A DNA stretch of 64,000 nucleotides, taken from the NCBI RefSeq assembly GCF_030052815.1, contig NC_079502.1, positions 4,678,103 to 4,742,102 of the forward strand, given 5' to 3'. Made by a program: the position numbers and the translations under genes. Shown in pieces: positions 52,301-63,400 of this stretch. This stretch comes from Hevea brasiliensis. Lineage: Eukaryota > Streptophyta > Magnoliopsida > Malpighiales > Euphorbiaceae. How positions within the stretch are numbered: position 1 is the stretch's first letter; the number at the start of each line of letters is the position of its first letter. The notes beneath the pieces were generated by a model, which saw only the letters and a list, made by a program, of their open reading frames with translations, did not search any database and was not told the origin of the DNA.

Positions 52301-55300
52301 TTTAATTGGTTCAAGCAACCTCTCTACATTTGCTTTTTCTTGCTGAAGTAATATGGTTCTCAATTTGTTATAATCAGGCGGCACATAACCACCCAAAACA
52401 TGATTAGCAGCAAAAGAATAAGAATTCACATAATAAGGATTTCTAGCAAAATTAAAAGATAGACCCCCCAGTGTAGAACATTTTAGCAATCTCTGCATCT
52501 AATTGAGCTCTAGTTTGCAAGTCAAAAGCTCTATCAAGAGGAGAATCATTAACTCTTCTTTTCTTCAAAGTTGTTGAAATACTTGGTTCAGTTATATTCA
52601 ATGAAGGAACAGAAGTTATACTAATAGGCAAAGAAACTCGCCTAGATTGTGAATTGGTAATTTTGTTTGTTGCCTCATCCTCTTGTTTCCTCATTTCAGA
52701 AATACAATCATTCATCACTTTTTTACACATACCAATCCCTTTTCCAGTGATTTTCAATAAATGAGCTCTCACTATAGTAGAAGTCCCTTGCTTTTTTTGT
52801 CCACAAAAACTGCATATCCATCTACAATTACCCCCTCCTTATTCAGTTTTCTCAAGTTTAGTTACATATCTCCACAAAGGATTAAATTCTTCCTCCCTAG
52901 TTTTTGAAGAAGTGGCACTAGTGCTATTTGCTTGGGTAGAATTAGAGTTCGAAGAATCCATTCAAATATTGTTCTATCAAAATGACAAAAAAAAATGCAA
53001 TTTTATACAATTTACAAATTATTTAAACAAATTATATACTATGGATTAAAGCACAATGCAAATTATATATTAAAATATTAAAGAATTAAATAATAGAATT
53101 GAATAAATTGACTAAAAAATATTATGAAAAATTTTAATATATAATATAACGATACATTAAAACAAATTATATTAAACACATATATAAATTATTACAAAAA
53201 TATAAAATATATTAATATAAAATACAAATTTTGAATGTTGAAATTTTTTTTATTTATCATTAATTAGAATTTAAACTTGAAATTTTATAATTTTAAAAAT
53301 AACTCTAAAAATATATTTACATTTATCATTAATTTCCTTCAAAATGTTGATTGTAAAAATATGGCAAATCTTGAAAATTTTTAGTGAATTTTGGAATTTT
53401 TTTTTATTTTTCTTTTTTTCTTTAAAAAAATATTTATGATAATTCCTCAAATTTGGTTTAAGAAAAATCTAATTATGGAATATACATTTAGAGAAAAAAA
53501 ATTGATATTAAATATGATAAATTTATGATTAATTAGTGAAATAAAATTGTGATTAATTAATGAAAATTGCTTAATAAAATTGTTTCACAAAGAAATTAGA
53601 AAAGGAAAATGATAAATTAATGATAAGGAAAATAATAAATTAATAAAATCCCAATATAAACCTAATACTTCACATTCACAATCGGGAATAGAAAATAGGA
53701 AAGGCCATTGTTATCTGTCGACTGTCTTCTTCTTCTTCTTCTTCTTCTTCTTCTCTGTTGATAAGGATGGAGAGGGCATATCAAAGAGTGAATATGGCAG
53801 ATCAGAGAGAAACGAAGAGAAAGGTGTTATGATCCTTACTTGCGTTGCGAACTGCGATGCTGTCGTTGAAGGTACTCCCTTTCTTTTTCTTCTTCTTCCT
53901 TTTCTGTTGGCGAATGTTGTGAAGTGATCGATTTTAACCTATCCATTTTTCATTTTTTTTTGTTTTAATTTTCTTTAAAGAAACGGGTTTTCAATTTTTA
54001 ATATTTTCGGAAACGGCCCGGAAACGTTTCCCAGCCGTGTCAGGTCGTTTCTTCATCTGAAATGTTTTCGACACTGGGAAACGTGACTCAGTGCCGTTTC
54101 CGTGCTTCATAGATTACAAGTATCGTCATTGTTATTGTGAATATCATTGCACTATAATATGCATAATATTTCTTTCTATAGGACCTTTTAATATCCCGGT
54201 TGGTCCTGCCTTGTAGTGGATCAAATTTTATAGTTGGGAATGTTAAAATGGAATCTCCGGGTGCTTAAAAGATAATAACTAAGAGTTTTTTGCTGTTTTA
54301 CCTTTAGATATGGTCTACTTTGGGCTTCTGTGGTTTAGGTTTTTATGGTTTATTTTAAAAATAGTTTTAAAAGGAGAACTCAACTCAACTCAACTCAACT
54401 AAGCCTTTATCCCAAAAATTTGGGGTCGGCTATATGGATTCGCTTTTTCCACTCTGAACGATTTTGGGTTAAATCCTCAGAAATGTGTAATGCTTCTAAG
54501 TCATGCTCTCTTCCAAGTCAATTTAGGTCTACCCTTTTTTCTTTCTATCCTCTAGCCTAATGTGCTCTACTTGTCTACATGACCAAACCACCTCAATCTC
54601 ACTTCTCTCAACTTATCTTCAATTGGCACCACTCCTACCTTTTCTCTAATACTTTCATTAAGGACTTTATCTAGTCTAGTATGACCACTCATCCACCTTA
54701 ACATTCTCATCTCTCTCTTATCTTAGATAACACTCACTACCATATAGCATAATTAATTTATTGGGAATCTTACGATCACATAAAACTCCGTGGCACATCT
54801 CCATTTCAACCATCCTTAATCCTATGACTAACATCCTCCTCACATCCCCATCTACTTGAAGGATCGAGCCTAGATATTTAAAGTGATTACTTTGGGCCAT
54901 TCAAACTAACTCCTTCCCTATCAAACTTGCAATGCATGTATTCGTTCTACTTAACTTAAAACCCTTTGACTCTAGAGTACTTCTCTAAAGTTCTAGCTTC
55001 CTATTGACTCCTTCTCGTGTCTCATCTATCGAACAATATCATCCGCAAACATCATGCACCAAGGAATACTCTCTTGTATATGTTTCGCAGTTCATCTAAA
55101 ACTAATGTAAAAGGTAAGGGCTTATGGTGATCCTTGGTGTAATCCAATTGAGATCGGAAAATCTCTTGTGTCCCCTCCCACTGCGCACAATAGTAGTAGC
55201 TCCTTCATACATATCTTTCAATACTTGTATGTACCTAATAGATAACATCTTTTGTTCTAACGCATTCCATAAGACCTCTCTTGGAACACTATCATAAGCC

Positions 55301-57395
55301 TTCTCCAAATCAAAAAAAACCATGTGTAGATCTGGGTTGGCATCTCTATATTTCTCCATCAAGCTTCTAATGAGAAAGATCGCTTCTATAGTTGAACATG
55401 AAACCAAATTGATTGAGAGAGATAGAAGTATCATGACGTAGTCGATGCTCCACAACTCTCTCCCACAACTTCATAGTATGGCTCATGAGTTTAATTCTAT
55501 AGTTTGAGCAACTCTGTATGTCTCCTTATTTTTAAAAATAGATACTAAAATACTCTTCCTCCATTCATCCATTTTCTTTGAGTTTAGAATCTTATTAAAT
55601 AATTTAGTTAACCATGCCACTCCCATATCTCCCAAATACTTCCACACTTCAATTGGTATTTCATCTGTCCATTACCTACTTTCATTCTCTTAAGTGCTTC
55701 CTTTACTTCTAAAGATCTAATCCTTCTAGTATAATTTACATTCTTTTCTATTGTTCTATAATCTATATTCACGCTATTTCCATTTTGACTATTATTAAAG
55801 AGATCATTAAAATAATTTCTCCATCTTTCTTTAATGTCCTCATCTTTCACCAACACTTTTCCTTCTTTATCCTTAATGCACCTAACTTGATTGAGATCTT
55901 GACATTTCCTTTCTCTACTCCTTGCTAATCTATAAATATCTTTCTCCCCTTCTTTAGTTCCAAGTTTCTCATATAACTTTTCAAAGGCTTTGCCTCTTTT
56001 TTGCTATCTTATACTGTTCATATGCCTCATTATTATCATATTTAGGTAATTTCTTATACCATTCCCTTTTTCTCTTCACTGCCTTTTGTACTTCCTCATT
56101 CTACCACCATCTCTCTTTTGAGGGTTGTCCATGTCCTTTAGACTCCCCAAGTACTTTTCTAGCTACTTCTCTAATCTTTGATGCCATCTGTATCCACATA
56201 TCATTGGCCTCCATATCTAGCTTCCATACTTCAGACTCAAGAAGCTCATTTTTGAACTTCACTTGCTTTACTCCTTTGAACTCCCACCACTTTGTTCGAG
56301 CTACACTATTTCTTCTGACCTTACTTGAATTGTTCCTAAACTTGACATCCAAGACCACCAACCTATGTTGACTTGTTAAAGCCTCTCCTGGAATGACCTT
56401 GCAATCCTTGCATAGAGCTCTATTTGTCTTCCTGGTTAAGAGGAAGTCGATTTGACTTCTATGTTGCCCACTTTTGAAAGTCACTAAATGTGACTCTCTT
56501 TTTATAAAGTAGGTATTTGCTAGTATTAGGTCGTATGCCATAGCAAAATCTAGGATGCTTTTTCCCTCCTCATTTCGACTGCCAAAACCAAAACCTCCAT
56601 GAACATTCTCATAACCTTGCCTATCACTTCCTACATGTCCATTCAAATCTCCACCAATGAAAACATTCTCTTCATTCAGTATGCTTTGCATTAAATCATC
56701 CATATCTTCCCAAAACCTTTGTTTACTCTCGTCCTATTTGTGGGGCATAAGCACTAACTATATTTATTGTTTCTCCGTCTATTACTAGCTTTACTAGTAT
56801 AATTCTATCTCCTACTCTTTTTTTCAATGTTGATTATACCTTGTTTCTCTCCAATCACAATTTGTATACCCACTTCCTTACTTTTCTCTCCTACCCATTT
56901 AGTCTCCCAGATGCAAGCAATATTCACCCTTCTCCTTTCTAAGGTATCCACAAGCTCCATTATTTTTCCTGTAAGTGGTCCAACATTCCAAGTACCAACC
57001 CTGATCCTCCTCCTATCCTGCTCCTTCCTAATTGGTCTCCTTCTATGATATCTTCTATTATTTTCTATGTCTATCTTGTGTTCCACTATTTGTTCTATTA
57101 TCCTATGGACTAACTTCTTTACCCACACATGATGTGGGAACCCTTGCTCACTTAACACCACACCCCCTACACCCTTGCATATTTATCACTACACAACGTT
57201 TATATCATTTGAATCCATATCATAGGGTGACGAAATTTTTACGGTTGTCACCTCGCAACCCTCCTCCTTTATCCAACTACTTAGGCGGAGTTAGTTTTAA
57301 AAGGAGAAACTTAACTAAAAAACAAAGCTAATATTTTAGAAAGGATAAGGACAATTTAATTTTTATAGCAGTTATATATTTTTTCTGTTGCTTTT

Positions 57396-57442
<47 letters not shown>

Positions 57443-60400
57443 TTTATTTTTTTTTTTGCATTTATATATATTACAAAGTAAGAAAATATAAAATATATTT
57501 AAGAAAGAAAAGAAAGTGAATTGGAATCAACTACACATAAAGTTTACCTAAATATGCTGATTCTAATCGTTTTTTATTTGACAACTCAAAAGTTATATAT
57601 ATAGTGTTTCCTAGCACATTTCCACTGTGTTGAGAAGACTGGACTTGGCTCAGAATCATTTTCTTGGAAATGAAAATAGTTGCATAATGGATATGTTGTG
57701 TACTGCGGAAGCGTGTAAGTTGCAAAAAAATAAAGTAAATATACAAACATAGGGTTACATTCACGGGCATGCCATCTGCCACTATCATCAATAAATAAAT
57801 CATCATTACAAGCTCAAAACTGTACTACCCATAAATCCAATTACACCCAAGAGGACCCATACAACATTAAAATGCTAATAATAAATATATTAATTAGTCT
57901 CTCTCAGTCTCCTCTAGACATAACCCAATATATTTATTATTACAATACTATACCACCATAAAAGAGTGTTTTCAACTATATTAGGCAAGAGCCTTCTTAT
58001 CAATGGACAGGATTCCCTTCCTTTTGAATTCTATGTCCTTTCTCCACTTTAGGTCAAAGCCTCTCTCCACTGCAATGGACAAAAGCCCCTTATCAGTGGG
58101 CAGAGTCAAATTCATAGCAATTGGTAATGCCCCTCTCTATGCCCCTCTCTACAATGGGCGACATCCTCACTCCATGAGCTGAAAGTCATTATCTTCAATG
58201 AGCAAAAGTCAAATAATCTTTTCCATCATTCTCCTATTTATAATGTTAATTCCCTCAATCCTTGTCTGATTAGGAGTCCTACTCAATTTTGAAATAACAC
58301 TAAAATAAGAGTTCTACTCATTATAGGAAATATTCCTCTATCCTATTGAGGAATATTTCTCCCACTCAAATTAGGAAAAGATCTCTCTCCAAATCCATTT
58401 AGAATTTTGAGTAATAATTCTAACAATCTCCACCTTGACTCAAAATCCATCAACTATTGCATACCTCAAATTCTTAGGTGTCATCAAATCATCAAATCTC
58501 CATTCTTTAATCTTCATCTTGGGTGTAACTTACTTTTTTGTTAAAAAAATTTCGCGTTATCAACAAATATTAATTTTGCATCAAGAGCTCCACCTTAAAT
58601 TTAACTCTCCACCATCATCATTGTTGCATGTGAGACTTTCCACATGTCGCAGCAGCTCCACCTTCAACCAAACTCACCAAGATCATCCCCATGCTCTGAT
58701 ACCAATTTGTTGTGCACTGCGGAAGCGTGTAAACTATAAAAAAATAAAGCAAATACACAAAACACCAATATTTACGTGGTTCACCCTCTCAATATAGAGT
58801 TACATCCACGGGCATGCCATCTGTCACTATCATCAATAAATAAATCATTGTCGCAAGGACTTTGCGGTCGTCGGACGATTCTCACCAAAGTAGGAAAGGT
58901 GAGGAGTCACCACTTTAATTTTGAGGGAAATTAAAGGAAACCATTTGTAAGATTAAAATTTAAAAATTTATGAAACCACTTCTAAACAGAGATTCTAGAT
59001 TCGGGATTCATATACGGGTGGGGAAGGTGGTAGGCACCTCACCTCGTCCCTCAATGAGGGTAAGTAAGTTTAACGATGTGCTCTTTATAATTTAAAACTG
59101 ATAATTTTGGGGAAAGCATTATGATGTTAATCCCTATTGTTGATAAAGAGACATTTGATATTTCACTATTACGGGTTGCTCAAGAACACGAGTACATGAG
59201 ATGACCCTTTAGTGAATAGGTGTCGTGCAATGGATGCTTTGAGGACTAACGTGAGTATTAAAGTTGCGATATTTTCAGGAAGAATTTTTCTTGTAAATAT
59301 GAGTGCCTTGAGGAGGACTCTCCATCGGGCCTCATCATAATGTTCGAGATACTTTGGATGAACTCTCCCACAGACTTGCCATTTAGAACGTATGATGAGT
59401 ATTAATTATAACAATGGAGTTAGAAGGGAAAAGACTCTCTCCCGATCTAAAATGTTCTATTAGGATTTTAGCTAAGATAATTCAGGTAAAAGACTCTCTC
59501 CTGATCTCTTAATATATTTTAATTTGAATTTAAGCTAAGAGAATTCGGGTAAGAACTTTCTCCCGATCTCTTAATGTATTCTGTTAAAATTTAAGCGGAG
59601 GATTCGGGTAAGAACTCTCCCCCGATCTCTATATATATTTTGTTAAAATTTTGGTTGAGAATTCGGATAAGAACTCTCCCCCGATCTCTTAATATATTTT
59701 GTTAAAATTTTGGCTGAGAATTCGGGTAAGAACTCTCCCCCGATCTCTTAATATATTTTGTTAAAATTTTGGCTGAGAATTCGAGTAAGAACTCTCCCCC
59801 GATCTCTTAATATATTTTGTTAAAATTTTGGTTGAGAATTCGGGTAAGAACTCTCTCCCGATCTCCCGTATTAGGATTTTAGTTAGGAGAATTCAGGAGA
59901 GGACTCTCTCCTGATCCCCCGTATTAGGGCTTTAGTTAGGAGAATTCAGGAAAGGATTCTCCCCCGATCCCATATTTTAAGAATTTATTGTTGAAAAAGA
60001 TTTTGTAAATTTTATAAAGGTGGGTTTCAAGAAAAGGACTCTCTCCCAAATTCATATTTTTTTTAGAATTTATTATAAAGAAAAAGATTTTGCAAAATTT
60101 TAGGGAGGAGTTCGGTCATAGAGTTTAACCTGTTCTTGGCTCTCCCGTAGAGATCGGCCTACTGACCAAAGAGATCGGCTATGGAGTTCGATCATAGAAT
60201 TTAGCTTGCTGCGGGCTCCCATAGAGATCAGTCTACTTCCTAGTTCGCCCATAGTGATCGGCCATAGAGTTCGGCAATAGAATTTAGCTTGCTCTTGGCT
60301 CTCCCATAGAGATCGGCCTACTGCCCAAAAAGATCGGCCATAGAGTTCGATCATAGAATTTAGTTTACTCCTAGCTCCCATAGAGATCAGCCTACTTCCT

Positions 60401-63400
60401 AGTTCGTCTATAGAGATCGGCCATAGAGTTCGGCCATAGAATTTAGCTTTCTCCTGGCTCTCATAGAGATCGCTCCCATAGAGATCAACCTACTTCATAT
60501 TCGCCCATAGAGATAGGCCACAGAGTTAGGCCATAGAATTTAGTTTGCTCCTGGCTCTCCAATGGAGATCGGCCTACTGCCCAAAGAGATCGGACATAAA
60601 GTTCGATCATAGAATTTAGCTTGCTCCAGGCTCTCATAGAGATCAGCCTACTTCCTAGTTCGGCCATAGAGTTCGGCCATATAATTTAGCCTACTCCTGG
60701 TTCTTCCCATAGAGATCGGCCTTACTTCCTAGCTTGGTAATAGAGATCGGCCATCTTCCTAGCTTGCTCATAGAGATCAACCTTAGAGCTAGTTTGCTCA
60801 TAGAGTTTAGCTTGCTCCTGGCTCTCTCCGAACTCATATTTTTAAAGAAATTATTATAAAAAAAAGATCTTGCAAAATTTTAGAAAAAGAGGAGGAATTC
60901 AAGGAAATGACTTGTATCTTAAATAAAATTATTAATAGGTTTAAGACGTAAAAAAATAAAAAAATAGATAAATAAATAAAAGGATTAGCCAATATGCAAA
61001 GGGGTTCTAAGCAATGATGAGGTAAGTATACTATGACTTGTGAAGATTGGAGGTAGAGCTAAGGCACTTTTGAGGTGATGGGTTATGGAGAATGAGCCTC
61101 TTTCTTAAATTCTAAGTTCTACTTTTGGAAAAAAAAAAAAGACCCCTTCTACTGTGGAGACTTTTAGTATTTATAGGGAATAGGAGTCCTAAGATGGAAG
61201 GTCAGGATTCTAGATGGAGAAAATAAAGGATCTGGATTTAGAAGGACAAAATATGAGGGTTAAGAACTAAAGAGATAAAAAATTAAGGGCAAGGATTTAA
61301 CTCAGGACTTCTTTGTCATTTTCTCTTTAATCCTATGGTTGAGAATTATGCCTTACAAAACAGATCCAAAGGTTGTGGATAAAAGGAGCCAAATCTGTCT
61401 TTATTACTTTAATCTAATGGCCCAGGATTTATCCTTAGAAATAGGATTAATGGTGAAGATCAAATCGTACCCCAAATACTTTAACCAACTTCAATCTGAT
61501 GGTGAAGATTATCTGTCCTTATTACTTTAAGTCAATGACCCAGGATTTATCCTTAAAAATAAGATTAATGGTGAAGATCAAATTGTACTCCAAATACTTT
61601 AACCAACCCCAATTTGATAATGAAGATTTAATCTTTAAAAATTAAGGCTCGGTACTGATACTCTTCCTAAAAATCTAACATTAGTGGAGCTGGATATTTT
61701 AGTACCTTAATGCTCAAATCCCTCTCCTTGCTTCCTAGCTAACCCATAGAGATCGGCCATAGAGTTTGGCCATAGAATTTAGCCTGCTCTTTGCTCTTTC
61801 GTAGAGATCGGCCTACTTCCTAATTCTCCCATAGAGATCGGCCATAGAGTTTGGCAATAGAAATTAGCCCGCTTTTAGCTCTCAAATAGAGATCGGCTTG
61901 CTTTTTAACTCGCCTACAGAGATCGGCATAGAGTTCAGCCATGGAGATCATACGTAGAGATCGGCCTGCTTTCTAGCTCCCTTATAGAGATCGCCCATAG
62001 AATTCAGCTATAGAGATCAGACGTAGAGATCGGCCTGCTTTCTAGCTCGCCTATAGAGATCAGCAATAAATATTAGCTTACTCCTAGCTCACATAGAGAT
62101 CGGTCTGCTTTCTAGCTCGTCTATAGAGATCGACTATAGAACTCGACTATAGAGATCAGCCTGCTCCTTGCTCACGTAGAGATCGGCTTGCTTTCTAGCG
62201 CGCCTATAGAGATCGGCTATAGAGATCAGCCTGCTCCTAGCTCTCACGTAGAGATCGGCCATAAAGATCAACTTGCTCCTAGCTCTCACGTAGAGATTGA
62301 CCTACTTCCTAGCTTGCCTATAGAGATCGGCCTACTTCCTAGCTTGCCTATAGAGATCGGCCATAGCTCTCACGTAGATATCGGCCTACTTCCTAGAAAT
62401 CAGCCTACTCCTAGCTCTCATGTAGAGATCAGCCTTAGAACTCTTTAGAGGGATGTGACGATACTCAGGTAGGTGTGGATGAGTGTATACTTTCCCCTTC
62501 AAATAATAAAGTTAATTTTTTTTAAAACTAAGAAATATTCTAAGAAATAATTTTATCTATTTATTTTTTCAAAATTAAAATCAGATTACACATGAAAGTG
62601 AAATTCTATAACTTCAATTAAACCAGGGTAATGGAATTAACATGTAAGATTGAAAATAAAATCAACATGTAAAAAGGACAATTGAAAATAAAATTATAGT
62701 GAAAATAACAACGCAATTACACATTTCTTATTGGTCCGGATAAAATATGGTGTCTACAATCATTACAAGCTTAAAACTATAGTACCCATAAACCCGATTA
62801 TACCCAAGAGAACCCATACAACATTAAACTGCCAATAGTAAATATATTAGTTAGTCTCTCTCAGTCTCCTCTATACATAACCCAATATATTTACTATTAC
62901 AATACTATATCACCACAAAGGGTGTCTTCAACTATATTGGGCAAGAGCCCTCTCATCAATGGATAAAAATCTCTTCCTCTTGAATTCTATGTTCTTACTC
63001 CACCTTAAGCCGAAGCCTCTCTACACTGCAATGGGCAAAAGCCCCTCATCAATGGGCGGAGCCAAATCCCCAGCAGTTGGTTGGCAAGGTCCCTCTCTAC
63101 AATAGGCGAAAACCTCACTCCATTAGCTGAAAGCCATTCTCTTCAATGGGCAAAAAGGCAAATAACCTTTTCCATCATTCTCCTATTTATAGTGTTAATT
63201 CCCTTAATCATTATCTAATTATGAGTTCTACTCAATTTAGAAATAATACTAAAATACGAGTTCTACTCATTATAGAAATATTCCTCCATCTTATTGAGAA
63301 ATACTTCTCCCACTCAAATTAGGAAAAGATCTCTCTCCAATTCCCATTAAGATTTTGAGTCATAATTCTAACAGAATATGATTGCCTTGGAAATTTGGGT

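Larger units (their letters stand above)
50369..54112 (-). mobile_element. hAT DNA transposon
   Basis: Terminal inverted repeats CTATGTAGCACGGAAACG (50369-50386) and its near inverse complement ending CATAG at 54112 (one mismatch) are flanked by the 8-bp duplication ATTACAAG at 50361-50368 and 54113-54120. The 8-bp duplication and inverted ends define the hAT superfamily. The 3744-bp element carries a decayed transposase on the minus strand and a (TCT)n tract at 53725-53754 in its 5' part. Confidence 0.93.
58849..62758 (-). mobile_element. Tat-like solo LTR nested in the non-autonomous element
   Basis: It begins TGTCGCAAGGACTTTGCGG and ends ATATGGTGTCTACA, flanked by perfect ATCAT at 58844-58848 and 62759-62763. 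The flanking text rejoins as in the uninterrupted left LTR at about 57790-57815. The minus strand reads TGTAGACACC...CTTGCGACA, the same ends as the 34204-40372 unit. The TATA box is on the minus strand at 61166-61177. 3910 bp, with three minisatellite arrays and no proteins. Confidence 0.88.
57694..63373 (-). mobile_element. Non-autonomous LTR retrotransposon (TRIM/SMART-like), split by a nested LTR
   Basis: Left LTR 57694-58435 (742 bp) and right LTR 58708-63373 (about 751 bp after removing the 3915-bp nested insert and its duplication) both begin TGTTGTG and end ATTCTAACA. The internal part is only 272 bp (58436-58707), with the inverted primer site GCTCTGATACCA at 58693-58704 and a purine tract AAGGTGGAGAT (minus) next to the left LTR. 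This gives minus orientation and no room for proteins. Flanks GGATA (57689-57693) and GAATA (63374-63378) are a target duplication with one mismatch. Confidence 0.88.

Noticed and set aside
59400..62440. CRISPR-like or rDNA-type spacer array
   Set aside because: The units have no unique spacers, sit inside a defined LTR, and the host is a plant nucleus.
60100..62448. Repetitive-protein ORFs (60100-60381, 60485-60667 minus; 62188-62448 plus)
   Set aside because: They are translations of TAGAGATCGGC minisatellites with no start context or conservation signal.
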